Positions 52,983 through 62,102 are shown, counted from the stretch's first letter. The stretch is DNA of 64,000 nt from Phycisphaerales bacterium (GCA_020846975.1 JADLCX010000023.1:1-64000), one strand, 5' to 3'. The notes: generated by a model not told the origin, from the letters alone. Numbers and translations are program-made.

Positions 52983-54098
52983 TCACACATTGAACAGGAA
53001 GTGGCACACATCCCCGTCCTGCATCACGTACCCCTTCCCTTCCACGCGCATCCGCCCGGCATCCTTGATCGCCTTCTCGTTCTTGAGCTCTTCGAGATCC
53101 TTGACCGAGTAGATCTCGGCCCGGATGAACCCGCGCTCAAAGTCGGTGTGGATCACGCCCGCGGCCTGCGGCGCGGTGGCGCCGATCGGGACCGTCCACG
53201 CCCGGATCTCCTTCGGACCCGCCGTGTAGTACGACTGCAACCCCAGCAGGTGGTACGCCTCTCGCGCCAGCGCGTTGAGCGCGGGCTCGTCCATCCCGTA
53301 ACTCCTGAGCATCTCCAGCCGGTCCTCGTCGGAGAGTTCCGACAGTTCGCTCTCGATCCGGGCGCACACCGGCACCACGTCGTGCTCGGGATCACCCCCG
53401 AGCCTCTTCACGTGCTCGCGCACCTTCATCGCCAAGGGCCCGCGCCCGTGCGGGTCCTCGTCGCTCACGTTCGCCACGTACAGCACCTTCTTGCCCGTGA
53501 TCAGGCTCAGCCCCTTCAGGGCCTTCTTCTGATCCGGGTCGTCGATCCTCAGCGTGATCGCGGGCTTGCCCTCGCTCAGCACGGGCAGGATCTTCTTCAG
53601 CACCTCGTACCGCGCGATCGTCTCGCGCTCCCCGCTCTTGGCCGCGCGCTCCGCCTTGCCGATCGCGCCCTCCACCGTCTGCAGGTCCGCCAGGATCAGC
53701 TCCGTGTTGATCGTGTCGATATCTCGCACCGGATCGACCTTGCCCTCGACGTGCGTGATGTCCTCACCCCCGGGCGCCGACTCGAAGCACCTCACCACCT
53801 GCACGATCGCATCGACCTCGCGGATGTGCGACAGGAACGCGTTGCCCTTGCCCTCACCCTTGCTCGCCCCGCGCACCAGCCCGGCGATATCCACCAGCCG
53901 CAGCGCGGCGGGGATCACCTTCTGGCTCTCGATGTGCTTCCGGATGACCTCCAGCCTGGGGTCCGGGATCGGCACCACGCCCACGTTGGGCTCGATCGTC
54001 GCGAACGGGTAGTTGGCCGCGAGCGCGCCGGCCTTGGTCAGGGCGTTGAAGAGTGTGGACTTGCCGACATTGGGCAAGCCGACGATTCCGGCTTCCAT
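52983..54098 (-). CDS. ychF: Redox-regulated ATPase YchF (Obg-like)
   Basis: A 371-residue Obg-family P-loop protein. It begins [22 protein letters not shown] (G1), then [13 protein letters not shown] (switch I), [26 protein letters not shown], a coiled-coil middle and a C-terminal TGS domain ending [19 protein letters not shown]. YchF prefers ATP over GTP and binds the ribosome. ATG 54098 is used because the family always starts there. Length agrees (about 363). It is divergent from the DinB gene. Confidence 0.96.
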   Translation of the reverse strand: MEAGIVGLPNVGKSTLFNALTKAGALAANYPFATIEPNVGVVPIPDPRLEVIRKHIESQKVIPAALRLVDIAGLVRGASKGEGKGNAFLSHIREVDAIVQVVRCFESAPGGEDITHVEGKVDPVRDIDTINTELILADLQTVEGAIGKAERAAKSGERETIARYEVLKKILPVLSEGKPAITLRIDDPDQKKALKGLSLITGKKVLYVANVSDEDPHGRGPLAMKVREHVKRLGGDPEHDVVPVCARIESELSELSDEDRLEMLRSYGMDEPALNALAREAYHLLGLQSYYTAGPKEIRAWTVPIGATAPQAAGVIHTDFERGFIRAEIYSVKDLEELKNEKAIKDAGRMRVEGKGYVMQDGDVCHFLFNV

Positions 54099-54198
54099 GG
54101 GGTTCTCGCGTGAAGGTGCGTTCCGGCCAAACGGGGCGGATAATAGGGAGCAGAGGACGGGTGGGAAGAGCGCGTGCAGGCAACCGGAGACCCGAGCG

Positions 54199-54738
54199 AT
54201 GGGCGGCAACTCACGGATCGACCTCTCCACCATCCGCACACTGCTCGCCTACACCGACTGGTCCAACGACCAGCTCTTACAAGCCGCGGCCGGACTGGGC
54301 GACGAGCCGCTCGACCGCGACATGCAGATCGGCGTCGGCGGCCTCCGACGCACGCTCCTGCACATCTACAACGGCGAACTGGTCTGGGCCAAGCGCTGGG
54401 GCGGCGGGGCGGATGCCGAGACCAAGTGGCCGAGCGAGCGCGAGAAGGCCACGATCGCGCAGCTCCGCGAGCGTTTCGCAGCCAACCGTGTCGAGCGCGA
54501 TGCTTTCCTCGACACGCTCGCCGCGTCGCGAGCCGATCTGTCCCGCGTGCAGACCTACCGCGACTCGCAGGGCAGCCTGTTCGAGGCCAGCCTCGGCGAC
54601 ATGCTCATGCAGGCGGCCCTGCACAGCAAGCACCACCAGGCCCAGGCCGCCAACATCATCCGCCGCCTCGGCGGCCATCCCCCAGCGCCCGATCTCGACT
54701 ACATGTACCACACGCGCCGCGCGCCGGCGCAGGTGTAG
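54199..54738 (+). CDS. DinB-family protein
   Basis: A 179-residue four-helix-bundle protein. [15 protein letters not shown] at the start, [17 protein letters not shown] in the middle and [20 protein letters not shown] give the three His positions of the DinB/YfiT metal site. Some members are thiol transferases or hydrolases, so the activity is open. It has GGAG 9 nt upstream. The acetyltransferase gene begins 6 nt after its stop. Confidence 0.88.
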   Translation: MGGNSRIDLSTIRTLLAYTDWSNDQLLQAAAGLGDEPLDRDMQIGVGGLRRTLLHIYNGELVWAKRWGGGADAETKWPSEREKATIAQLRERFAANRVERDAFLDTLAASRADLSRVQTYRDSQGSLFEASLGDMLMQAALHSKHHQAQAANIIRRLGGHPPAPDLDYMYHTRRAPAQV

Positions 54739-54744
54739 GCCGCC

Positions 54745-55326
54745 ATGCACCCGATCCCTACACCCCGTCCCGACTCCGAGTTCGCGCGCATGCTCGCGGG
54801 CGAGCTGTACCTCGCCTCCGACCCCGAGCTCGTCGATCTTCGCCGCCGCGCCCGCCGGCTCACGAGGCTGTTCAACCAGACCACGGAAGAACAGCACGCC
54901 GAGCGAGCCGCGCTGCTGCACGAACTCTTCGGCACGCTCGGGCCCGGCGCGGAGATCGAGCCGACGTTCCGGTGCGACTATGGGTTCAACATCCGCGCCG
55001 GCGCGCGACTGTTCATGAACTTCGGGTGCGTGGTCCTCGACTGCGCGCCCGTGACGATCGGTCGGGCGTGCCTCTTCGGGCCGGGCGTGCACATCTACGC
55101 CGCCACGCACCCGACCGACGCCGTCGCGAGGCAGACGGGCCGCGAGCTGGCGAAGCCGGTGACCATCGGCGACGACGTCTGGGTCGGTGGCGGCGCGATC
55201 ATCTGCCCCGGCGTGACCATCGGCGACGGCGCGGTGATCGGCGCGGGAAGCATCGTGACCCGCAGCGTCGCCGCGGGTGTCGTCGTCGTCGGCAACCCGG
55301 CGCGTGCGGTCAACAAGCCCGCGTAA
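54745..55326 (+). CDS. Hexapeptide-repeat acetyltransferase (maltose/galactoside type)
   Basis: A 193-residue trimeric left-handed beta-helix enzyme. The N-terminal MAC domain (EFARMLAGELYLASDPELV) is followed by hexapeptide repeats (FRCDYGFNIRAG, LFMNFGCVVLDCAPV, VTIGDDVWVGGGAIICPGVT) and the ending VVVGNPARAV. His of GPGVHIYAATHP is the likely base. Family members acetylate maltose, galactosides or nodulation factors. The sugar here is not set. Confidence 0.9.
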   Translation: MHPIPTPRPDSEFARMLAGELYLASDPELVDLRRRARRLTRLFNQTTEEQHAERAALLHELFGTLGPGAEIEPTFRCDYGFNIRAGARLFMNFGCVVLDCAPVTIGRACLFGPGVHIYAATHPTDAVARQTGRELAKPVTIGDDVWVGGGAIICPGVTIGDGAVIGAGSIVTRSVAAGVVVVGNPARAVNKPA

Positions 55327-55560
55327 GCAAGCCCGGCTTGACACCGGCGGCCGCGCCCGGCGCCGGCCTGCAAGTCGCCGTGACCGGAGACCGCACTGTC
55401 AACTTGGCCCGCCGTGATCCGCAGTAGTGATAGCCGGCGCGGCGGGGCAACGCTCACCGAAGCGGAGCCCGGCGCCGGCGGAAGCCGCGTTGCTTCGCGT
55501 CAACCCGCACGGGGGAAGGAGAAAACACTCGTTATCCCGCTCGTCGGGAAGGAGGTTTCC

Positions 55561-57162
55561 ATGTCCATCCTCGGCACCCCGCGTTCTCTCGCAGCCCATG
55601 TCATGGCCGCGCTCGCGGCAAGCCCATTGCTCGCGCAGACATGCCCCGTCATCGATTTCGAGAACCTCGCCGCCGGCACGGCCGTGACCAACCAGTACGC
55701 CGCCTCGCACGGAGTCACATTCTCGCTCGTCGGCACGGGCTGCCCGGTGGCAACGCCCGCGTTCTGCCGCATCATCTCGGCCGGCGCGGGCACCAGTTCG
55801 CCCACGCGCGCGCTGGGGCGCGACCAGAGCTGCCCGGACTTCTACAGCGGCGACTTCGTCATCACGTTCAGTTCGCCTCACGATGAGGTGCACTTCAACC
55901 TCGGCAACTGGGGCGGTGGGACGTACACCGTCGAGGCGTTCGACGCCGCCGGCGGCGGCGCGGTCAACCTCGTGGACACGACCACCGTCGGTCTCATGGG
56001 TGACGCCGCGACGCCCGTGTACTACCCGATCGTCGTGAGCGCGCCCGGCATCCGGCGCATCGAGATCAGCCACTCGGTCGGCGGCGCCGAGGTGGCGATC
56101 GATGATCTCGGCTGGGACCCGGACACGACCGCGCCGACGGCCGCGTTCACCAGCCCGCCGGCCGAGGGCGGGTGCGTGTGCAACCTCGTACCGATCATCG
56201 GCACGGCTCTGGACACCGACGGGACCGGCGTGCGATGGAGCCTGCACCGGCGCGGAGTCGGCGCGGGGGCATGGACCTCGATCGCCACCAGTTCCACACC
56301 GGTTGACAACGCTCAGCTGGTGGTCTGGAACACGACCGCGCTGGAGGGCTACTACACGTGGCGGCTGACGGTCACCAACGACTGCGGCCTGGTCTCGACC
56401 GCGACCTGGCTGGTGTACCTGGAGCGGGAACTCGCCGCGCCGACGATCCGGTATCCCGGCGCGGGCGCGACCGTGGGGGGCATCGTCTGCGTTGATGGCA
56501 CGGTCTGGGACAAATGCCCGCGCAGCCCCGACACCTACACGGTCGAGTTCGCGCCGCTTCCCGCGGGCGTGCCGTACGTGCGGGTTGATCCGCTGTTCGC
56601 GGCGTACGACGGCACGGTCGTGAACGATCCTTACGCCCTGTGGAACACGAGGATCGGCGGCGCGGCGGTCGCCGACGGCAACTACCGCATCCGCGTCACG
56701 GGCTACGACGAGTGCGGCGACGCCGGCATCGCCACGCAGGACGTGGTGATCGACAACACGCCGCCGATGGGCATCATCACCGCGCCGGAAGCGTGCGCCG
56801 GCGTCGGCGGCGTGGTCGCCGTGCGGGGCACCGTCAGCGATGCGCACCTGGATCGCTGGACACTGCAGTACAGCCGCGGCGGAGGCGACGCGGACTGGGT
56901 GACGCTCAACTCCGGCGTCGCCAATGTCGGTCCGAACGGGCTGCTTCACAACTGGGACACCACGCTCCTGGACCCGTGCGACTACGTGCTGAGGCTGATC
57001 GTGACGGACACATCGAGCCTCAACTGCGGGGCCAGCAACCACCGAGTCGAGTACACGCTCGCCGTCAGCGTCGGGTGCCCGGGTGACTTCAACCAGAGCG
57101 GGGCGGTGACGGTGCAGGATGTGTTCGACTTCCTGACCGCGTACTTTGCCGGGTGCCCATGA
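55561..57162 (+). CDS. Secreted Ig-like domain protein with C-terminal dockerin/EF-hand-like motif
   Basis: A 533-residue exported protein. AAGGAGG lies 5 nt before the ATG, and a signal peptide (SLAAHVMAALAASPLLAQ) follows. The first 170 residues look like a beta-sandwich domain (CPVIDFENLAAGTAVTNQY). Then come about three repeats of an Ig-like type with conserved Thr/Trp (TWRLTVTNDCGLVSTATW; IRVTGYDECGDAGIATQ; LRLIVTDTSSLNCG). The end CPGDFNQSGAVTVQDVFDFL is a single EF-hand-like/dockerin motif seen at the C-terminus of many planctomycete surface proteins. Calcium binding and anchoring are inferred. Confidence 0.85.
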   Translation: MSILGTPRSLAAHVMAALAASPLLAQTCPVIDFENLAAGTAVTNQYAASHGVTFSLVGTGCPVATPAFCRIISAGAGTSSPTRALGRDQSCPDFYSGDFVITFSSPHDEVHFNLGNWGGGTYTVEAFDAAGGGAVNLVDTTTVGLMGDAATPVYYPIVVSAPGIRRIEISHSVGGAEVAIDDLGWDPDTTAPTAAFTSPPAEGGCVCNLVPIIGTALDTDGTGVRWSLHRRGVGAGAWTSIATSSTPVDNAQLVVWNTTALEGYYTWRLTVTNDCGLVSTATWLVYLERELAAPTIRYPGAGATVGGIVCVDGTVWDKCPRSPDTYTVEFAPLPAGVPYVRVDPLFAAYDGTVVNDPYALWNTRIGGAAVADGNYRIRVTGYDECGDAGIATQDVVIDNTPPMGIITAPEACAGVGGVVAVRGTVSDAHLDRWTLQYSRGGGDADWVTLNSGVANVGPNGLLHNWDTTLLDPCDYVLRLIVTDTSSLNCGASNHRVEYTLAVSVGCPGDFNQSGAVTVQDVFDFLTAYFAGCP

Positions 57163-57168
57163 GCACGA

Positions 57169-58368
57169 TCAGGCGCGGTACGCGCCGGCCACCTTGTTCA
57201 GCGCCTCGCCGACGGTGCGGGTGTGGTCGTCGGTGAGGCCGTGGTGGATGGGGAGGGCGAAGACCATGGTGCTGAGTTTGTCGGCGATCGGGGGGTGGCC
57301 CTGGGCATCGCTGAACCGCTTGAAGGCGGGCTGGCGCGTGAGGCTGCGCGGGTAGTGGATGGCGGTGGGGACGCCCTCGGCCTTGAGCGCCTCGCAGAAC
57401 TGGTCGCGGGTGCAGGTGAACTTTGCCGGGTCCATCTTCGCGACATAGAGGTGGTAGACGGGCGTCGCGTTGGGCGTGGTCCTGGGCGCGCTGAGGCCGT
57501 CGATCTTGCTGATGATGGCGTCGTACTTCGCGGCCGCGTCGCGGCGCTTCTGGGTCTCGGCCTCGAGGCGGTCGAGCTTCGAGCAGCCGATCGCGCCGGT
57601 GATGTCGTTCATGCGGTAGTTGTAACCGACCTGGGTGTGGAGGTACTTGTCGGTCTCGCCGTGGCTGCGGAGGGCCTTGATCTGGGCCGCGAGCGCGTCG
57701 TCGTTGCAGGAGATCGCGCCGCCCTCGCCTGTGCCGAGGTTCTTGGTCGCGTAGAACGAGTAGGTGACGGCGTCGCCGAACGCGCCGAGGCCCTTGCCCT
57801 TGTAGGTCGCCAGGTGCGACTGCGCCGCGTCGTAGATCACCTTGAGGCCGTGCTTGCTCGCGAGCGCCTGCACAGCGTCGATATCGACGGGGCAGCCGTA
57901 GAGGTGGGTCGCGGCGATGGCGGTGGTCTTGCGCGTCAGTTTCCTGGCGGCGTCGGCCATGTCGATCTGGAAGGTGTCGGGCAGAGCATCGACGAAGATC
58001 GGGTTGCCGCCGCGGGCGACGACCATGCTGACGGTCGCGATGTACGACCACGCGGGAACCAGGACATCATCACCGGGTTGGAAGAGGGGCTCGTAGGCGA
58101 GTTGCAAGGCGCAGGTGCCGTTGGCGCAGGTCATCATGTGCCGGCTGCCGGTCATCTGGCCGAAACGCCGCTCGAGTTCCTCGCACTTCTTGGCCGCGCG
58201 GAGCATGCCGCTCTTGAGGACCGCGATCGCCTGGTTGATGTCGTTCTCGGCGAGGGCCGTCTGCATGAACGGGACGGCGGTCTTGCTGACGGGCGTTCCG
58301 CCGTTGATCGCGAGATTGGTGGGCTTGGAAAGCGATCCGGTGGGGGCGGCGGCGGCGGCGGTGGACAT
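57169..58368 (-). CDS. DegT/DnrJ/EryC1 family sugar aminotransferase
   Basis: A 399-residue PLP enzyme that adds an amino group to a nucleotide keto-sugar or acts in related polysaccharide steps. Seen: LAINGGTPVSKTAVPF, MMTCANGTCALQLAY, ATHLYGCPVDIDA, IYDAAQSHLATYKGKGLG, and the PLP lysine in FYATKNLGTGEGGAIS. ATG 58368 follows a weak GGAG 11 nt upstream. Its start codon region has Ala-rich filler. It is divergent from the O-antigen-ligase-like gene, which fits a shared surface-glycan role. Confidence 0.93.
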   Translation of the reverse strand: MSTAAAAAPTGSLSKPTNLAINGGTPVSKTAVPFMQTALAENDINQAIAVLKSGMLRAAKKCEELERRFGQMTGSRHMMTCANGTCALQLAYEPLFQPGDDVLVPAWSYIATVSMVVARGGNPIFVDALPDTFQIDMADAARKLTRKTTAIAATHLYGCPVDIDAVQALASKHGLKVIYDAAQSHLATYKGKGLGAFGDAVTYSFYATKNLGTGEGGAISCNDDALAAQIKALRSHGETDKYLHTQVGYNYRMNDITGAIGCSKLDRLEAETQKRRDAAAKYDAIISKIDGLSAPRTTPNATPVYHLYVAKMDPAKFTCTRDQFCEALKAEGVPTAIHYPRSLTRQPAFKRFSDAQGHPPIADKLSTMVFALPIHHGLTDDHTRTVGEALNKVAGAYRA

Positions 58369-58588
58369 GGGAATTGAGGCTCCGGGATGGCCGCGCGGGA
58401 TCTGCGCGGGCGGGTGTGGAGTGTAGACCGGACATGGGCCGAACGGTCGTGAGCGCGCAGCGAGGATGGAACGAGGGCCGCGGAGCGACGGACGCACGAC
58501 CCGCTTACTTCGTGCGCGGCTCGTTGTGTATGCTCGGTGTGTGCTGAGAGATGGACGAACTGCGGCGGCGGATGGCGGACGGGTGGAC

Positions 58589-61093
58589 ATGCGCCGGTGG
58601 GTGGGGCTCGCGCTGGTGCTGGTTCCGTGGCTGGTGAGGGCGACATCGGGCGCGACGAGCGTGCCGGGGTGGGACCTGGACCCGACGGCGTACTGGCTCG
58701 ACTCGCCGGCGATCGGCCCCGCAGGGTCGATGCTGCTGGATGCGGTGGCGGTGATCGGCGCGGCGTTGCTGCTTTGGACGGAGCGCGGGGTCCGTGCTTG
58801 GGCGGTGGGGCTGGCGGTGATCGGAACGATGGCGTGCGCAGCGCACGCGTGGCTGTTGCCGAGCGCGGACTGCGCGGCGGTGCGCGGCTCGCTGGGCGCG
58901 CAGCGGATCGGGGCGGCGTGGGTGAGCGCGATCTGGGGCGCGGTGGCGATCGGGCACGCGGCGAGGGACGAGCGGGTCCGGCGCGCGGGGCTGGGGGTGC
59001 TGCTGGGGTTCGTTGCGCTGCTGGCGGCGCGAGGGGCGCAGGAGGTGCTGATCGACCACGCGGAGACGGTGCGCGCGTTCAACGCGGACCCGAAGCGGTA
59101 CATCGAGTCGCGCGGATGGACGCTGGAATCGTCGATGGCGCGGCAGTTCATCCGGCGGCTCAGTCAGGTGGAGGCGAGCGGGTGGTTCGGGCTGTCGAAC
59201 GTGTACGCGAGTTTCGGGGTGTTCGGGCTTGTCGTGTCGGTGGGGCTGGTGGTTGCGGCGGTGCGGGCGAAGAGGGCGTTGGGGATCGCGGGCGCCGGGG
59301 TGCCGGGCGTATTGAGCGCGGGCGTGTTGTATTGGGCGGACTCGAAGGGGGGCGTGGCGTTCGCGGGGCTTGGATTGGGACTGTTGGTGGCGGGTTGGGT
59401 TTTGAGCAGGCGTGAGACGGGTGGTGCGATTGAGAGTCGAGGTGGTCGGCGCAAGACGCGCGGTGTTGTGTCGCCCTTTCGGGGCTCCAAGGAAAGCGCG
59501 CCGAGAACCGGGGGCCTACGCCCCCGGCTGACTCTGTTGCGCCGCTGCGCGGCTGGGATGATTGGGCCTGCGTGCATCGGGATCGTGCTGATGGCGATCG
59601 GGGTGCGTGGGGTGATCGGGGAGCGGATCGGGGAGTTGTCGGTTCTGTTCCGTGCGTTTTACATCGAGGCGGCGGTGCGGATCTTCGGGCGCGCGCCGAT
59701 CGCCGGTGTAGGACCGGATGGATTCCAGCAGGCGTACCTGACGGCGAAGAACCCGCTGAGCCCGGAGGAGGTTTCGAGCCCGCACTCGATTCTCTTTGAC
59801 TGGCTCGCGACGCTGGGGATCGCGGGGGTTGCGTGGGGCGTGCTGCTGATGGTGGGCGCGGCGCTGGCGGGTCGGGCGTTATTGCGCGAAACGGATGAGG
59901 GTTGGAGGTCGAACGAGACAAGCCACGGGCCGGAGTCGCGTGCTACGGGCGCGAGTCACGGGCCGGAGGCCCGTGCCACGAATACGAAGGCGGCGATGCT
60001 GATCCTCGCGCTCGCGACGCTGGGGGCGGCGTGGGCGCAGTCGCCGCTGATCCCGATGGAGGTGGCGGCGGTGCGGGTTTCGGGGCTGGCGTTTGGGTGC
60101 CTGGTCGCGTTTCTGGTTGTGAACGGGGAGTGGGATGGGGTATGGGTGCGGCGTGGTCTGGCGGCGGGCGCGCTGGCGGTCATGGCGCACGCGCAGATCG
60201 AGGTGACGCTGAGTTTCGCGGCGTCGTGCGGGCTGGCGATGGCGGCGTGCGCGCTGGGGGTCGGGGCGGGGTGGAGCGGCGAGAAGGAAGAGCGAGGGTG
60301 GAGAAGAAGCGCGGGGCAGCAGGGCGCGGCGTTCGTGGTGGCGGTGGGCGCGTTGTGGGGGCTGGGGGGCGCGTGGCCGGCGTGGAAATGGGAGCAGGCG
60401 TTGCGAGCGGGCGCGGGCGAGGCGCGGGTGGTGGCGGAGTTCGCGGATCGGCTCGCGCTCGTTGGGGCGGGGAAGCCGAACGCGATGCACCCGCGGGATG
60501 ACATGGGGAAGATCGTCTCGGACCTGGGGCGGGAACTGGGCGCGCCGGTCGCGCAGAACCAGGAAGGGTTGGAGCGGGCGTTGATCGCGCTTGATCGGAA
60601 ACGGCTGAGCGCGGCGGCGGTGAGGCTCGAAGAGGCGATGCGCATGAAGCCGGGCGAGTGGCGGGTGGCGCGGGAGGCGAGCCGGTTGAGGTTGAGGCTG
60701 GCGAGCACGTACCTGCACCAGCGCGATTCGCGCGGGGCGGATGTGGAAGCGGAGAGGGCGGAGAGGGTGATGACGCCTCCGGACATGGGTGATGCATCGG
60801 CGGCGTGGCTGCGTGCGCTGGCGCTGGTTCAGGAGAGCTACGGGCGGGAGCGAGACGATGCGGCGTGGTTGAAGCGCGGGTATGAAACGCTTGAACAGGC
60901 GGCGTCGAAGGACCCGTACAACCTGGAAGTGGCCATGCGGCTGTTCCGGGTGGCGAGGCTGCGCGGGGATGGACCGAGCATGAAGCGTTGGGCCCAGCGT
61001 GCGCTCGATCTCGACCAACTGGCGAGATTGGACAAGGACGCTCGCGGGTTGTCAACGAGCGATCGAGCGGAGTTGGAGGCGGCGGGGCGGTGA
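58589..61093 (+). CDS. O-antigen-ligase-like polytopic membrane protein with C-terminal TPR region
   Basis: An 834-residue protein. About eleven membrane segments fill the first 600 residues, and a large extracytoplasmic loop contains FRAFYIEAAVRIFGRAPIAGVGPDGFQQAY and PHSILFDWLATLGIAG, as in Wzy/WaaL-type O-antigen ligases. The last 220 residues are helical and TPR-like (LIALDRKRLSAAAVRLEEAMRMKPGEWRVA; LEQAASKDPYNLEVAMRLFRVA). Two palindromic elements lie within the coding region in frame. The choice of ATG 58589 over nearby GTG codons is uncertain. It is probably involved in surface polysaccharide assembly. Confidence 0.85.
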   Translation: MRRWVGLALVLVPWLVRATSGATSVPGWDLDPTAYWLDSPAIGPAGSMLLDAVAVIGAALLLWTERGVRAWAVGLAVIGTMACAAHAWLLPSADCAAVRGSLGAQRIGAAWVSAIWGAVAIGHAARDERVRRAGLGVLLGFVALLAARGAQEVLIDHAETVRAFNADPKRYIESRGWTLESSMARQFIRRLSQVEASGWFGLSNVYASFGVFGLVVSVGLVVAAVRAKRALGIAGAGVPGVLSAGVLYWADSKGGVAFAGLGLGLLVAGWVLSRRETGGAIESRGGRRKTRGVVSPFRGSKESAPRTGGLRPRLTLLRRCAAGMIGPACIGIVLMAIGVRGVIGERIGELSVLFRAFYIEAAVRIFGRAPIAGVGPDGFQQAYLTAKNPLSPEEVSSPHSILFDWLATLGIAGVAWGVLLMVGAALAGRALLRETDEGWRSNETSHGPESRATGASHGPEARATNTKAAMLILALATLGAAWAQSPLIPMEVAAVRVSGLAFGCLVAFLVVNGEWDGVWVRRGLAAGALAVMAHAQIEVTLSFAASCGLAMAACALGVGAGWSGEKEERGWRRSAGQQGAAFVVAVGALWGLGGAWPAWKWEQALRAGAGEARVVAEFADRLALVGAGKPNAMHPRDDMGKIVSDLGRELGAPVAQNQEGLERALIALDRKRLSAAAVRLEEAMRMKPGEWRVAREASRLRLRLASTYLHQRDSRGADVEAERAERVMTPPDMGDASAAWLRALALVQESYGRERDDAAWLKRGYETLEQAASKDPYNLEVAMRLFRVARLRGDGPSMKRWAQRALDLDQLARLDKDARGLSTSDRAELEAAGR
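59472..59553 (+). repeat. Composite palindromic element in the ligase-like gene (in frame)
   Basis: Three hairpins in a row: GCCC/GGGC (59473-59485), the perfect CCGGGGGC/GCCCCCGG with loop CTAC (59508-59527), and GCCGC/GCGGC (59541-59553). In the protein it gives a basic, Gly/Arg-rich loop (about residues 295-325) between two membrane segments. Confidence 0.75.
59921..59986 (+). repeat. 33-bp tandem repeat in the ligase-like gene (in frame)
   Basis: Two 33-nt copies code for SHGPESRATGA and SHGPEARATNT. The second copy contains a perfect palindrome, CACGGGCC (59957-59964)/GGCCCGTG (59968-59975), loop GGA. The repeat lies in a polar loop after a membrane segment. Confidence 0.75.
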
Positions 61094-61108
61094 GCGGCGA
61101 TGTGCGGC

Positions 61109-61591
61109 TCACGCGGCCCGATCGGACGGGGGCGGGGAGGCGGCGGTGGGGCTGGTGGACTCGCGTGTTCGCGAAAGCGTCAGCTCGTCGCGCCAGTAGC
61201 CGGCGAGATTCGGGTTTCGGAGTTGAGATTCGGACCTCTGGGGGAGGCGGCGGCGGAGTTCGGCGAGTTCGTCGGCGGTGAGGAGCGGGATGGCCGGTCG
61301 GCACGCGGGCGCGGCGATGGGCGGCGCGGCGGTCTCGTGCTCGTCGGCTTCGTCGGCGGCTTCGGCGTCGAGTCCGTCCTGATCGTCAACCTCTTGTGCG
61401 TCTTCTTCGATGTCCTCTTCGGGCTGCGCTTGCGCTTCCTCGTCGAGAACCGGGTCGTAACGGAGGATGGCGGTGGCCGCGAGGCGGGCCTGGGTCTCGT
61501 TTGTTGACCCGCGCACGATGGCGAGGAGGCGGTTGAGGCACTCGGCTTTGGCCGCGACGAGGAGTTGAGCGAACGGGGCGGATGTGTGCAT
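61109..61591 (-). CDS. Uncharacterised acidic protein
   Basis: A 160-residue soluble protein from ATG 61591 (GGAG 7 nt upstream). The first 40 residues form a helix (FAQLLVAAKAECLNRLLAIV), the middle is strongly acidic (DEEAQAQPEEDIEEDAQE and on), and the end is a basic helix-turn segment (LTADELAELRRRLPQRSESQLRNPNLAGYWRDELTLSRTRE). No family is recognised. Its promoter shares a 14-nt motif with that of the TraB/GumN-like gene. Confidence 0.75.
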   Translation of the reverse strand: MHTSAPFAQLLVAAKAECLNRLLAIVRGSTNETQARLAATAILRYDPVLDEEAQAQPEEDIEEDAQEVDDQDGLDAEAADEADEHETAAPPIAAPACRPAIPLLTADELAELRRRLPQRSESQLRNPNLAGYWRDELTLSRTRESTSPTAASPPPSDRAA

Positions 61592-61609
61592 TGGGTGACT
61601 CCTATGTTT

Positions 61610-61634
61610 GGGTATTGGTGCCATGACAATACCC
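61610..61634. promoter_or_regulatory. Inverted repeat over the promoter of the acidic protein gene
   Basis: GGGTATTG (61610-61617) and CAATACCC (61627-61634) are perfectly complementary with 9 nt between. On the minus strand the right arm covers the -10 (TATTGT) and the left arm lies just after the predicted start of transcription, so a bound dimer could block the promoter. Confidence 0.5.
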
Positions 61635-61655
61635 GAAATACCAGATTTATGCCAG
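61626..61655 (-). promoter_or_regulatory. Promoter of the acidic protein gene
   Basis: On the minus strand CTGGCA (4 of 6 matches to the -35) is followed after 18 nt by TATTGT (-10). Transcription would begin near 61619, giving a leader of about 28 nt. The spacer ends in TGGTATTTCGGGTA, as at 39329-39342. Confidence 0.5.
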
Positions 61656-61797
61656 ACGAAATCCAAAAATATTTGGGTTTTGATTGGAAGTCATGGGGCG
61701 ACAAGGGGTTGCGCGGTGCATAAAGTGCGAGCAGGGGGGTTGTCATGGCAAGGCCTGCCTGACCGAGGCCGGAGATGGCCAGTCTGGGTGGCGTGGC

Positions 61798-61826
61798 TTG
61801 ACGCTGGAAGAGGGTTGGTCAACAAT
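61798..61826 (+). promoter_or_regulatory. Possible promoter of fusA
   Basis: TTGACG (61798-61803), a 17-nt spacer and AACAAT (61821-61826). Transcription from it would give fusA a leader of about 315 nt. Confidence 0.4.
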
Positions 61827-62102
61827 CATCACCCCTTGAGAGCCCGGCTTTTTTGGCTGCGGTACGGGGGGTCTTGCATCAGGGAAGGGGCGAAGGAACC
61901 GACCATGAGCGAAGGCTCTTCGAACGATGAAGACGACGCCTGGTGAGGTGGAACGAGCGGGCCATTCGGCCGCGCGAGTGATCTGTCGAACACGTATCAA
62001 GCCGGCGCCGGACTTTGCGGCCGCGGAAGAAGCGGCGGTGAAGGGCGGTCGGCGAGCAGGTTGAACGAGGGCCGTTGCAGAACGGCAAACAAGAACAAAG
62101 CC

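Noticed and set aside
61905..61946. A 13-codon frame (MSEGSSNDEDDAW) with AAGGA upstream, before fusA
   Set aside because: Too short to separate from chance, with no sign of a leader-peptide mechanism.
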